Positions 1 through 7,056 of a stretch of DNA of 16,160 bases are shown piece after piece. Position numbers and translations under genes: made by a program. Below the pieces are notes generated by a model. The model was not told where the DNA came from. It searched no databases and was given only the letters and a program-made list of their open reading frames with translations. Every line of letters starts with the position of its first letter. The stretch's first letter is position 1. This stretch comes from Chloroflexota bacterium. GTDB taxonomy: Bacteria; Chloroflexota; Dormibacteria; Aeolococcales; Aeolococcaceae. Location: NCBI GenBank assembly GCA_003491925.1, contig DNAU01000111.1, positions 424 through 16,583 of the forward strand, read 5' to 3'.

Positions 1-1035
1 TTCTGGTGGGGTTCGGTCTTCCTGGTCAACGTCCCGGTGGTGGTGGCGGGCCTGGTGGGGACGGCGCTGCTCGTCCCCGACTCGCGGAGCGCGCACCCCC
101 GGCGCGCCGACCCGGCCGGCGCCCTGCTCTCGATCGGCGGGCTCGGCCTGATCCTCTGGGCGATCATCGAGGGGCCGGTCCACGGCTGGTCGTCGCCCGC
201 GGTGGTGGGCGCGCTGCTGGGCGGCGTCCTGCTGTTCGGGGGGTTCGTGGCCTGGGAGCGTCGGGTCGGCCATCCCATGCTGCCGCTCGGGTACTTCCGC
301 CGGCCGCGCTTTAGCGTCGCCATGGCGGCGCTGGCACTGGGGCTCTTCGCGCTGACCGGCGGCCTCTTCCTCCAGACCCAGTTCCTCCAGTTCTTCCTCG
401 GCTACTCGCCGCTCGGCGCCGGGGTGCGCATCCTGCCCATCGCCGGGCTGGTCGCGGCCGGCGCCCTGGTGTCGGCACGGGTGGTCCGGGTGGTGGGCAC
501 CAAGCTGACCGCCGCCGCCGGGCTGCTGCTGCTGGTCGGCGGGCTCGCCCAGGAGGCCGCCGTGGCGACCACCGCGGTCACCTACGTCGCGGCCCTTCCC
601 GGAATGCTGCTGATCGGCATGGGGGCAGGCCTCCTCTTCCCGGCGGCCACCGACTCGGTGCTCGGAGCCCTCTCCCAGGGGGACGCGGGGGTCGGTTCCG
701 CGGCCAACAGCACCGCCATCCAGGTGGGCGGCGCGCTCGGGGTGGCGGTGATCGGCAGCGTCCTCTCGACCCGCTACCAGGCGGCGATGACCTCCATCCT
801 CGCCGGTCGGGGGGTGCCGGCGGCGATCGCCCAGCAGATCCTCGGGTCGCTGGGTGGGGCGCTGGCCGTGGCCCGAGCCATCGGCGGTCCGCTCGGCGCC
901 GGCCTGACCGCGGTGGCGCGCAACAGCTTCATGCTCGGCAACCGGACGGCGATGCTGACCGCCATGGCTGTCACCGCGGTCGGGCTGCTGCTGGTCCTGG
1001 CCGCCCTGCCGTCGCGGGCTCGCCCCGGCTGGTGA
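1..1035 (+). CDS. MFS drug exporter, DHA2 (EmrB/QacA-like) family, C-terminal part
   Basis: The reading frame is open from base 1 to a TGA at 1033-1035, so the gene starts before the window; 344 residues are visible. The first residues (FWWGSVFLVNVPV) match the segment that ends the N-terminal half of 14-TM DHA2 exporters (usual form W-R-W-I-F-x-N-V-P). After it come about eight hydrophobic helices with short basic loops, and the protein ends soon after the last helix (PSRARPGW). The family exports drugs or other hydrophobic compounds across the inner membrane by proton antiport. No substrate can be assigned. An internal ATG at 37 lies inside the conserved helix and is not the true start. The gene converges on the lipoprotein gene across a 97-bp gap that holds a hairpin. 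Family call is confident; the subfamily is less so because the N-terminal motifs are missing. Confidence 0.88.
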   Translation, partial: FWWGSVFLVNVPVVVAGLVGTALLVPDSRSAHPRRADPAGALLSIGGLGLILWAIIEGPVHGWSSPAVVGALLGGVLLFGGFVAWERRVGHPMLPLGYFRRPRFSVAMAALALGLFALTGGLFLQTQFLQFFLGYSPLGAGVRILPIAGLVAAGALVSARVVRVVGTKLTAAAGLLLLVGGLAQEAAVATTAVTYVAALPGMLLIGMGAGLLFPAATDSVLGALSQGDAGVGSAANSTAIQVGGALGVAVIGSVLSTRYQAAMTSILAGRGVPAAIAQQILGSLGGALAVARAIGGPLGAGLTAVARNSFMLGNRTAMLTAMAVTAVGLLLVLAALPSRARPGW

Positions 1036-1079
1036 GGATTCTCCCGTGACGGCGGGTTCCCCTGGCCCGTGGCGCACCC

Positions 1080-1117
1080 GGTGAGGCGCGCGGCCTCGGA
1101 CGTCGCGCGCGCTCACC
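1080..1117. terminator. Bidirectional hairpin between convergent genes
   Basis: GGTGAG (1080-1085), a single bulged G, then CGCGCG (1087-1092) pair with CGCGCGCTCACC (1106-1117), giving a 12-bp stem with one bulge around a 13-nt loop. It lies 45 bp after the exporter stop and 16 bp after the lipoprotein stop on the other strand, the expected place for a shared terminator. There is no T-tract on either side, so this would be a hairpin-only type; termination activity is inferred. Confidence 0.55.
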
Positions 1118-1132
1118 GAGCGGGATTGGAGG

Positions 1133-1744
1133 TCAGCCCAGGAGCGACTTCACCAGGCTCTCGATCTGGCTGAGAGACGCCGACGTGCCGTCGGTGAAGA
1201 CGCCCGCGAAGTTTCCCCCCTGGATGGCCAGCACCCCTTCCACGGTCGCGCCGTTGGCGGTGTACTGGTAAGTGGCCGCCTCGTCACCGAGGCCGGAGAG
1301 GGGCGTGAAGTTGATGGAGAGGTCCGCCTTCTGCAGGGATGCGACCTGCTCCTGCTCCTGGGTGGTGAACCAGCTGGTGGGCACGCCGGCCCCGAGCGCG
1401 ACGATGACCACCACGGAAGGGGGGCCGACGCTGATGTACGAGCACGCGATGCCGGTGGCGCCGGCGGGGAGGGCGGACGCCGATGCCCCGGGGGCGACGG
1501 CGGTGGGATTGGGGAGGGTCACGCCGAGCGCGCCGCCGATGGTGGACGCGGACGGACAGGCGGAGGCGTTGATCGCCGCCAGGGTCGGCGCGGGTGTGGC
1601 CGTCGCCGCCGATGCGGGTGTGGCGGTCGCACCGCTCGGCGCGGACGAGCTCGACGACGGTGCGCTGGTGCTGCCGCAGGCGGCGAGCGCGGCGACCGCG
1701 ATCAGCCCGGCCAGCAGCGATGGAACGGTGATCCGGTGCGACAT
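1133..1744 (-). CDS. Secreted lipoprotein, DUF3558-like pattern
   Basis: This 203-residue protein starts at an ATG and has a lipoprotein signal: a basic n-region, a hydrophobic stretch (about residues 7-20) and the lipobox L-A-A-C with the lipid-modified Cys at 23. Residues 24-57 form a Ser/Ala/Thr/Pro linker of the kind that spaces a globular domain from the membrane. The remaining ~145 residues contain two cysteines (C63 and C101), a G-L-G-D-E-A motif and a short C-terminal amphipathic helix. This order resembles the DUF3558-type lipoproteins of actinomycetes, whose function is unknown; the match is by pattern only. A GAGGGGGG stretch 9 nt before the ATG can serve as ribosome binding site. 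The gene is monocistronic, convergent with the exporter and divergent from the ketopantoate-reductase-like gene. Confidence 0.8.
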   Translation of the reverse strand: MSHRITVPSLLAGLIAVAALAACGSTSAPSSSSSAPSGATATPASAATATPAPTLAAINASACPSASTIGGALGVTLPNPTAVAPGASASALPAGATGIACSYISVGPPSVVVIVALGAGVPTSWFTTQEQEQVASLQKADLSINFTPLSGLGDEAATYQYTANGATVEGVLAIQGGNFAGVFTDGTSASLSQIESLVKSLLG

Positions 1745-1771
1745 CGGCTGCGGCCCCCCTCGTGTCGATTC

Positions 1772-1785
1772 GGGACGGTTGTCCC
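1772..1785. promoter_or_regulatory. Inverted repeat in the lipoprotein 5' leader
   Basis: GGGAC-GGTT-GTCCC is a perfect 5-bp inverted repeat with a 4-nt centre. It lies 28-41 bp before the lipoprotein ATG, between the predicted transcription start and the ribosome binding site. It could be a small leader hairpin or an operator half-site pair. At this size it could also be chance. Confidence 0.25.
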
Positions 1786-1795
1786 AGAGAACCTG

Positions 1796-1824
1796 ACATT
1801 AGGGTACACGGAGACTGATGACAA
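1796..1824 (-). promoter_or_regulatory. Sigma-70-type promoter for the lipoprotein gene
   Basis: Read on the minus strand, TTGTCA (1824-1819) and TAATGT (1801-1796) are separated by exactly 17 bp. The -35 matches consensus at 5 of 6 positions and the -10 keeps the key TA and final T. A start about 7 nt downstream would give a 45-nt leader. This is the best-spaced promoter I found in the window. Confidence 0.5.
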
Positions 1825-1941
1825 GAGCATGGGACTGTCGGGACTTTCGACCCCAAGATGTCCTCGGGGCGAATGGGTGTTGCGACGTGGTGGGAAGCAC
1901 CGGGCGGTGGGCGCTCGGCCCGGCGAGGATGCGACCGTTGG

Positions 1942-1956
1942 TATCCTCGGGGCGTG
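1942..1956 (+). promoter_or_regulatory. -10 element placing transcription start at the GTG (leaderless)
   Basis: TATCCT (1942-1947) is followed by 6 nt and then the GTG start codon at 1954. This TANNNT-to-start spacing is typical of leaderless mRNAs in high-GC bacteria. There is no Shine-Dalgarno sequence before the GTG. The element supports choosing the GTG over the ATG at 1858. Confidence 0.5.
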
Positions 1957-2934
1957 CCACGGCGGTATGTCGTCTTCGGCGCGGGTGCGATCGGTGGAGT
2001 GATCGCCGCCTTCCTGCACCGCGCGGAGTGCGAGGTCGTCGGCATCGCGCGTGGCGCGCACCTCGCCGCCATCCGCCAGCACGGGCTGAGCCTGCGCACC
2101 CCGGACGGTGCCTTCACCGTGCACCTGCCCGTGGCCGCCACGCCTCGCGAGATCCGCTGGCGCGACGACGACGTGGTGCTGCTGGGCATGAAGTCGCAGG
2201 ACACCCAGGCCGCCCTGGACGAGCTCGCCACCGCCGCCCCACCGTCAATCGTCGTGGTCTGCGCCCAGAACGGCGTCGCCAACGAGCGGGCGGCACTCCG
2301 CTGCTTCGAGACCACGCTGGGCATGTGCGTGATCTCTCCCGCCACCCACCTCGCGCCCGGGGTGGTGGAGGCGGAGTCGTCACCATGTCCGGGGATCCTC
2401 GACGTGGGTCGCTATCCCTCCGGCAGCGATGCCACCGTCGAGGAGGTCGCCGCGGCGCTGCGCGCCGCCACCTTCGACTCGCGCGCCGTGCCTGACGTGA
2501 TGCGCTGGAAGTACGCCAAGCTGCTGGTCAACCTGGGCAACGCGGTCGAGGCGATCTGCGGCCCACGGAGCGCGCCGGGAGAGCTCGTGGAGCGGGTGCG
2601 CGAGGAGGGCGAGGCGGTGCTCCGCGCCGCCCGTATCGACTGGGCGTCGGTGGAGGAGGACGCGGCCCGGCGCGCTGACCGGCTCTCGATCCGTCCCGTC
2701 GACGGGCGCGCGCGCGGTGGCGGGTCCTCCTGGCAGAGCCTGACCCGAGGTGCAGGCACCATCGAGGTCGACTACCTCAACGGCGAGATCGTGCTGCTCG
2801 GACGGCTCCATGGGATCCCGACCCCAGCCAACGCCGTGCTCCAGCGCATCGCCAGGCGGATGGCGCACGAGCGTGCCCGGCCCGGCGCGATGCATGAGGA
2901 CGAGGTTCTCGCCGCGATCACGCGGGCAGGGTGA
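1954..2934 (+). CDS. Ketopantoate reductase family (PanE/ApbA) oxidoreductase
   Basis: The 326-residue product (GTG start) opens directly with a Rossmann beta strand and G-A-G-A-I-G-G (residues 9-15), the NADPH-binding motif, so the start is well placed; an ATG 96 bp upstream would add an unconserved Arg/Gly-rich tail. The C-terminal helical domain has W-K-Y-A-K-L-L-V-N-L-G-N, in which K189 aligns with the catalytic lysine of PanE (K176 in E. coli). The late block S-S-W-Q-S with E-V-D-Y-L-N-G-E-I and G-I-P-T-P-A-N matches the family substrate-binding end. PanE reduces 2-dehydropantoate to pantoate for coenzyme A synthesis, but paralogues reduce other 2-oxo acids and no pantothenate genes are nearby. 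The 3' end overlaps the convergent histidine kinase gene by 17 bp. Confidence 0.88.
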   Translation: MPRRYVVFGAGAIGGVIAAFLHRAECEVVGIARGAHLAAIRQHGLSLRTPDGAFTVHLPVAATPREIRWRDDDVVLLGMKSQDTQAALDELATAAPPSIVVVCAQNGVANERAALRCFETTLGMCVISPATHLAPGVVEAESSPCPGILDVGRYPSGSDATVEEVAAALRAATFDSRAVPDVMRWKYAKLLVNLGNAVEAICGPRSAPGELVERVREEGEAVLRAARIDWASVEEDAARRADRLSIRPVDGRARGGGSSWQSLTRGAGTIEVDYLNGEIVLLGRLHGIPTPANAVLQRIARRMAHERARPGAMHEDEVLAAITRAG

Positions 2935-4042
2935 TTCGGATCGCGGTTCCCAGGCCCTCGGTGCTCTCCGCCGCGACCGTGCCACCGTGGGCCTCGACCA
3001 GGTCCCGGACGATCGCGAGCCCCAGACCGGATCCGGCGGAGCCCGGTCCCTTGGCGAAGCGGTCAAAGACACGCGGGAGCAGGTCGGCGGGTATGCCGGT
3101 GCCGTCGTCGCGCACCGTGAGCCTCACCGCCTTCGGGGTGCCGCTCGCCTCCGCCCGCACCATCCCCCCCCGCGGGGTGTGGGCCAGAGCGTTGGCGATG
3201 AGGTTGCCGAGCACGCGCCGGAGCTGCGCGGGGTCCGTGTTCACCGCCGGCAGGTCGGCGGCGAGCCGGCTCTGCAGGCTCACCTCCCCGGTGGCCGCCT
3301 CGGTGCGGAATGCCTCGACGGTCTCGTTCACCAGCAGGGCGATGTCCACCGGCTCGCGCTCGGGATGGAGGGCCCCGGCCTCGGCGAGGGTGAGGGTGCG
3401 CAGGTCGTCCGCCAGCGCCTCCAAGGTGCGGGTCGCCGCGACGATCGGTGCGATGTGGGCTTCGTCGGCGGGGTTCACGCCGTCCGCGATCGCCTCGGCC
3501 TGGCTGCGAATGACGGTGAGCGGGGTGCGCAGCTCGTGGGCGATGTCGGCGAGCACCGACTGGCGCCGGCTCTCCTCGGCCTCGAGGCGGGAGCTCATCG
3601 CGTTGAAGGCCCGGGCGAGCGATCGCACCTCCCTCGGCCCGCGGATGGGGACGCGGGTCGAGTAGTCGCCGGCCTCGACGCGGCGGGCGGCCCGGATCAG
3701 CCCGCCGACCGGCGGCGCCACCCTGCGCAGGGTGATGGCGATGGCCACGGCGGCGAGCAGGCAGAGGCCGAGCGCCGCGGCCGTGATCCCGCGAGCGAGT
3801 CCCGATGAGTTGACCAGACCGAAGGCGTTGAGGAGCAGCCACACCAGCGCGGAGATCCCGGCGAGCAGGACCAGCAGCGCGCAGCCGGCGCAGCAGCCCG
3901 CGCGCCGGGCCATCCGCGGGGCGTCACCAGGTTGGTGGGTGAACTCCCGCGGAGGGAAGGGCGTTCCCTCCGGCCACCAGGGGGGGCGGCGCCGGCCGCT
4001 CCGCCCGCGGCCCCGACCGGCCGCCGGCGGCTCGTGGCTCAC
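2918..4042 (-). CDS. Membrane sensor histidine kinase with minimal sensor region
   Basis: The 374-residue kinase begins with about 44 Pro/Arg/Gly-rich residues, then TM1 (about 51-73), a loop of only ~11 residues, TM2 (about 85-104), a HAMP domain (about 106-157) and HisKA with D-I-A-H-E-L-R-T-P-L (phospho-acceptor H169). The ATPase domain has an N box around N280/N284, G1 box D-D-G-T-G-I-P (312-318) and G2 box G-S-G-L-G-L (about 338-342), so it looks fully active. It would autophosphorylate and pass phosphate to the regulator encoded just upstream. The GTG start at 4042 overlaps the regulator stop as GTGA, implying coupled translation; an internal ATG (M44) would still include both helices. 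Cysteines at 50, 51 and 54 sit at the membrane edge of TM1. With almost no extracellular domain, the signal is probably sensed in the membrane or through a partner. Confidence 0.93.
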   Translation of the reverse strand: MSHEPPAAGRGRGRSGRRRPPWWPEGTPFPPREFTHQPGDAPRMARRAGCCAGCALLVLLAGISALVWLLLNAFGLVNSSGLARGITAAALGLCLLAAVAIAITLRRVAPPVGGLIRAARRVEAGDYSTRVPIRGPREVRSLARAFNAMSSRLEAEESRRQSVLADIAHELRTPLTVIRSQAEAIADGVNPADEAHIAPIVAATRTLEALADDLRTLTLAEAGALHPEREPVDIALLVNETVEAFRTEAATGEVSLQSRLAADLPAVNTDPAQLRRVLGNLIANALAHTPRGGMVRAEASGTPKAVRLTVRDDGTGIPADLLPRVFDRFAKGPGSAGSGLGLAIVRDLVEAHGGTVAAESTEGLGTAIRITLPA

Positions 4043-4728
4043 CGGGTCACGTCCGAGAGCCGGTAGCCGACTCCGAACACCGTCTGGAGCAGCCGGGGGG
4101 CCCGGGGGTCCCGCTCGATCTTGCGCCGGATGTTCTTGATGTGGGCGTCGATGGCGCGCTCGTACGACTCGATGGCGACGCCGTGGACGGCGTCGAGGAG
4201 CTGCGCGCGGGTGAAGACCCGGCCCGGCTGGCGGGCCATGTGGAGCAGGAGCTGGAACTCGGTGGGGGTGAGCGCGACGGCCCGGCCCTCGACGGTCGTC
4301 TCCATCCGGGGGACGTCGAGGGTCAGGCTCTCGCCCACCCGGACCAGGTCATCCTCGGCGCGGGCGCCGCTGGTGCGGCGCAGCACCGCCCGCACCCGGG
4401 CCACCATCTCCCGGGCGCTGAACGGCTTGGTCACGTAGTCGTCGGCGCCGAGCTCCAGGCCCGCCACCCGGTCGGATTCCTCGGTGCGCGCGGTGAGCAT
4501 GATGATCGGGACGTCGCCGTCCCGACGGAGGGCGCGGGCAACGTCCAGGCCGTCGAGCCGGGGCAGGGTGAGGTCCAGGATCACCAGGTCGGGGTGGCTG
4601 CTCCGGGCGACCTGAAGGGCCTGCTCGCCGTCACCGGCGGTGAGCACCCGGAAGCCGGCGCGCTCCAGGTAGTCGCGGACCAGCCGGACGATGTCCGGCT
4701 GGTCGTCGACGATCAGCACCGTGGTCAT
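4039..4728 (-). CDS. OmpR/PhoB-family response regulator
   Basis: This 229-residue protein has a receiver domain (1-115) with the acidic pocket D8/D9, phospho-acceptor D52 (I-L-D-L-T-L-P), switch residue T79 and K101 in V-T-K-P-F. A winged-helix DNA-binding domain (about 130-226) follows, ending in the usual R-R-K-I-E-R and V-F-G-V-G-Y-R-L motifs. It is the first gene of a two-gene operon with the histidine kinase, which it overlaps by 4 nt. The ATG start has no Shine-Dalgarno sequence but follows a -10-like TAGGAT by 8 nt. The target genes are unknown; the divergent YCII gene shares its upstream region and could be one. Confidence 0.95.
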   Translation of the reverse strand: MTTVLIVDDQPDIVRLVRDYLERAGFRVLTAGDGEQALQVARSSHPDLVILDLTLPRLDGLDVARALRRDGDVPIIMLTARTEESDRVAGLELGADDYVTKPFSAREMVARVRAVLRRTSGARAEDDLVRVGESLTLDVPRMETTVEGRAVALTPTEFQLLLHMARQPGRVFTRAQLLDAVHGVAIESYERAIDAHIKNIRRKIERDPRAPRLLQTVFGVGYRLSDVTR

Positions 4729-4736
4729 CGTGGCGA

Positions 4737-4742
4737 ATCCTA
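4737..4742 (-). promoter_or_regulatory. -10 element TAGGAT for a leaderless regulator-kinase mRNA
   Basis: On the minus strand TAGGAT is followed by 8 nt and then the ATG of the response regulator (4728). The spacing puts the transcription start at or within a couple of bases of the start codon. I see no ribosome binding site and no clear -35. Confidence 0.45.
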
Positions 4743-4983
4743 GGGGGTGCGCGGCGGCTGCGCGCCCCCCCCGGTGTCATGCCTGGGACCACCTTCGCGG
4801 CGACCTGTGAACCGGGTGTGAGCGTGGCTGGGAGAGGTCACGACCACCGGCCGCCGGAACGCCGCCTTCGCGACCACGCGATGCTTGACCGGCGGTGGCG
4901 AACATGACAACGTGCGCTTGGATCCCGACCGTGGAACCGGCGTGCACACGAGAGCCACTGCGCCGATCGACCGCGGCGGAGAG

Positions 4984-4990
4984 AAGGAGG
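4984..4990 (+). promoter_or_regulatory. Strong ribosome binding site deciding the YCII gene start
   Basis: AAGGAGG, with 8 nt to the GTG at 4999, is the closest match to the anti-Shine-Dalgarno consensus that I noticed. It overrides an in-frame ATG at 4885 that would add a 38-residue charged tail not typical of the family. The rest of the 270-bp divergent gap (4729-4998) holds no gene I can support. Confidence 0.75.
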
Positions 4991-4998
4991 ACGCATCC

Positions 4999-5316
4999 GT
5001 GCCGAAGTTCCTGTTTGCTTATCACGGGGGCGGCATGCCGGAGTCCCAGGAGGAGCAGGCCAAGGTGATGGCCGCCTGGGGCGCCTGGTTCCAGAGCTCG
5101 GGCGGGGCGATCAAGGATCCGGGCAACCCGGTCTCCCAGAGCCGCACCGTCGCGCCGGACGGGTCGGTCTTGCACGGCGGCGGCGCCAATCCGGTGAGCG
5201 GCTACAGCCTGCTCGAGGCGGAGAGCCTCGACGCCGCGGTGACGATCGCCAAGGGATGCCCCGTCCTGCTGGGGGGCGCGACGATCGAGGTCGCCGAGAC
5301 CTTCGACGTCATGTGA
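4999..5316 (+). CDS. YCII-domain (DGPF-type) small protein
   Basis: The 105-residue product begins PKFLFAYHGGG, followed by an E-E-Q-A-K-V-M-A-A-W-G-A-W-F helix. It continues with a segment leading to S-G-Y-S-L-L-E-A-E-S-L-D-A-A-V-T-I-A-K-G-C-P. This strand-helix-strand pattern with the late L-D-A-A...A-K-G-C-P block is that of YCII-related ferredoxin-like-fold proteins. Members are small cytosolic proteins, mostly of unknown role; some relate to muconolactone isomerase or dehydrochlorinase folds, and some sit beside ECF sigma factor genes. No sigma factor gene is nearby here. The gene is probably monocistronic, with a strong ribosome binding site, and it converges on the UbiA gene across a 42-bp gap filled by a hairpin. 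Confidence 0.78.
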   Translation: MPKFLFAYHGGGMPESQEEQAKVMAAWGAWFQSSGGAIKDPGNPVSQSRTVAPDGSVLHGGGANPVSGYSLLEAESLDAAVTIAKGCPVLLGGATIEVAETFDVM

Positions 5317-5324
5317 CGCGCTGC

Positions 5325-5350
5325 CGGGGCGGCGGCGTGACGCCGCCCCG
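5325..5350. terminator. Bidirectional terminator-like hairpin
   Basis: CGGGGCGGCG (5325-5334) and CGCCGCCCCG (5341-5350) form a perfect 10-bp stem with a 6-nt loop. It sits in the 42-bp gap between two convergent genes, ending 8 bp before the UbiA stop codon. No T-tract follows on either strand. Position and stem strength make a shared terminator likely. Confidence 0.65.
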
Positions 5351-5358
5351 CTGAGGCG

Positions 5359-6234
5359 TCAGGGCAGGGCGAGAAGCCACACCGCGGCGAGCATCCCCGC
5401 CGCCGGCGCCAGCAGCGGGAAGGGCCGCGGCAGCGGGTGCAGAACCAGGAGGAGGGCGACACCCAGCAGGGGCGCGGCCCCGAGGGCCACGGCGGCAATG
5501 GGCTGCGAGAGCGCCGGCGCGGCGGCGATCGCGGCGACCCCGGCCAACGCCGCCAGCCCGAGGCTGAGGCGGCGTGCCCAGACGGCACCGAGCCTCACCG
5601 CCAGCCCCGCTGAGCCGCTCCGGCGGTCGGCCTCGATGTCGGGCAGCGCGTTGGCGAGCTGGATGCTGAGCGCCAGGGCCAGCGCGAGCGGAGGTGCCGC
5701 GACCGCCACCCGCGCGCTCAACTGTCCGACGGCGGCTCCGGCGGTGAGGGGCAGGCAGGCGAAGCCCACCCAGAATGGCAGCCACGACAGCGCTCCGCGC
5801 TTGAGGCCGAGGTCGTACACGATGCCCGCGGCCGCGCAGGCGCCGGTGAGGGGAAGGGTGGGGAGGTGGAAGGTGGCCGCCGTCCCCAGCGCGATGCCGA
5901 AGCCGGCGAGGGTGGCGGCCACCGCGACCCCCGGGCTCACCGCCCCGCTGGCGAGCGGCTTCCCGGGCTTGGCGACGCGATCGCCCTCCTGATCACGGAG
6001 GTCGTTGAACGCGCCGATGGCGAACTGCAGGGGCAGCATCACCGCCACCAGGCGCAGGTCGGTGAGCAGGTCGGGCAGCCGGTGACGAGCCGCGGCCGCG
6101 GCCGCGACGAAGCACGCGGTGACCAGCAGCGATGGGCCTGGATGGAGCAGGGTGAAGGTGGCCGGCGCACGGAGAGGCTGCGCCGGCCTCGGGCGCCTCC
6201 GTTCGGCCGGCGGATCGGTGGGCTCTCGGATCAC
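5359..6234 (-). CDS. UbiA-superfamily prenyltransferase
   Basis: The 291-residue, mostly hydrophobic protein (about eight membrane segments) carries both aspartate-rich motifs of the family. The first is N-D-L-R-D-Q-E-G-D (N77, D78, D81, D85) and the second N-A-L-P-D-I-E-A-D (N195, D199, E201, D203). These bind Mg2+ and the prenyl diphosphate. K-P-L-A-S-G (92-97) follows the first motif as in other members. The enzyme transfers an isoprenoid chain to an aromatic or other acceptor in the membrane; the acceptor cannot be deduced, and no quinone, haem or chlorophyll gene adjoins it. The GTG start at 6234 follows GGGGTGA at 5 nt. The gene diverges from the Opu operon. A link to the phenolic compounds of the type III PKS 4 kb away is possible but unsupported. 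Confidence 0.88.
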   Translation of the reverse strand: MIREPTDPPAERRRPRPAQPLRAPATFTLLHPGPSLLVTACFVAAAAAARHRLPDLLTDLRLVAVMLPLQFAIGAFNDLRDQEGDRVAKPGKPLASGAVSPGVAVAATLAGFGIALGTAATFHLPTLPLTGACAAAGIVYDLGLKRGALSWLPFWVGFACLPLTAGAAVGQLSARVAVAAPPLALALALSIQLANALPDIEADRRSGSAGLAVRLGAVWARRLSLGLAALAGVAAIAAAPALSQPIAAVALGAAPLLGVALLLVLHPLPRPFPLLAPAAGMLAAVWLLALP

Positions 6235-6320
6235 CGTCTCACCCCGAGAGGGAGTATCGCGCGAGGCCTGGCCTCCTCCGGCCGGCGCGTACGCCGCCCA
6301 CGGGTCCGGTACGGTTCCAC

Positions 6321-6341
6321 TACCATGAAGGCTCGTTCATG
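6321..6341 (+). promoter_or_regulatory. -10-like TACCAT overlapped by an inverted repeat (candidate Opu operator)
   Basis: CATGAA-GGCTCG-TTCATG (6324-6341) is a perfect 6-bp inverted repeat with a 6-nt centre. It overlaps TACCAT (6321-6326), a candidate -10 element about 80 bp before the first gene of the transporter operon. The geometry fits a repressor that blocks the promoter. No clear -35 is visible and no regulator gene is adjacent, so this is inference. Confidence 0.35.
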
Positions 6342-6405
6342 TAGGCCCGTTGGGGTGGGCGGGTTCCGGTGACCGAGCCCAGCCCTCGACGGAGGGTGGC
6401 TCACC

Positions 6406-7056
6406 GTGGACCTGCCCCGGTACTTCGTTGACAACTGGCCCACCCTGGGCCCTCAGGTCGTCACCCACGTCGAGATCGTGGCGATGTCGATGGCCGCGGC
6501 GGCCGTCATTGGGCTCTTCCTGGGTGTTGTTGCGGCCCGGTCGGAGCGGTTCTCGTCGCTGATCCTGAGCGTCACCAGCATCATCCTGACGGTGCCGAGC
6601 TTCGCGCTCTTCGGGCTGCTCTCGATCTGGGTGGGGCTCGGCAATCCGCCGGTGGTCATCGGGCTGGTCCTCTACGCCCTGCTCCCCGTGGTGCGCAACA
6701 CCTCGACCGGGATTCGGGCCGTCGACCCGGCGGTGACCGAGGCGGCCCGGGGCATGGGGATGAACCCGAGCCAGCTGCTGCGGCGCGTGGAGCTGCCGCT
6801 GGCCGCCCGGGTCATCCTCGGCGGCATCCGCCAGGCCACCGTCATGGTGGTGGCGATCGCCACCGTCGGAGCCACGGTGGGCGTCGACGATCTCGGCCAG
6901 CCGATCCTCGAGGCCCTCGGGCGCAGCGGCGGGACCCTGGTTCAGGTCCTCGCCGGGGTGCTCCCCGTCGCCATGATCGGGCTGGTTGCGGACGGCGTCC
7001 TGGCGGTCGCCCAGCGGGCCCTCTCTCGGGGTGCGCGTCGGGAGGCGGCGGGGTGA
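6406..7056 (+). CDS. opuCB: Opu-type quaternary-amine ABC transporter permease (first)
   Basis: The 216-residue membrane protein has about six hydrophobic segments. It carries the permease EAA-type loop, E-A-A-R-G-M-G-M-N-P-S-Q-L-L-R-R-V-E-L-P, that contacts the ATPase. This form of the loop is typical of the OpuB/OpuC/ProW branch. With the second permease it forms the channel for a compatible solute such as glycine betaine, choline or carnitine. The GTG start is preceded by GGAGGG at 9 nt. The stop overlaps the ATPase start by 4 nt (GTGA). The symbol is family-level; substrate and exact orthology are not shown by sequence. Confidence 0.88.
   Translation: MDLPRYFVDNWPTLGPQVVTHVEIVAMSMAAAAVIGLFLGVVAARSERFSSLILSVTSIILTVPSFALFGLLSIWVGLGNPPVVIGLVLYALLPVVRNTSTGIRAVDPAVTEAARGMGMNPSQLLRRVELPLAARVILGGIRQATVMVVAIATVGATVGVDDLGQPILEALGRSGGTLVQVLAGVLPVAMIGLVADGVLAVAQRALSRGARREAAG

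Noticed and set aside
1858..1953. N-terminal extension of the ketopantoate-reductase-like gene to ATG 1858
   Set aside because: It adds 32 residues with no conservation pattern before the Rossmann strand. GTG 1954 has a fitting -10 element and gives the normal family length.
1284..2345. 353-residue minus-strand open frame over the lipoprotein and reductase genes
   Set aside because: The translation is Arg/Pro-rich, overlaps two real genes and has no motif.
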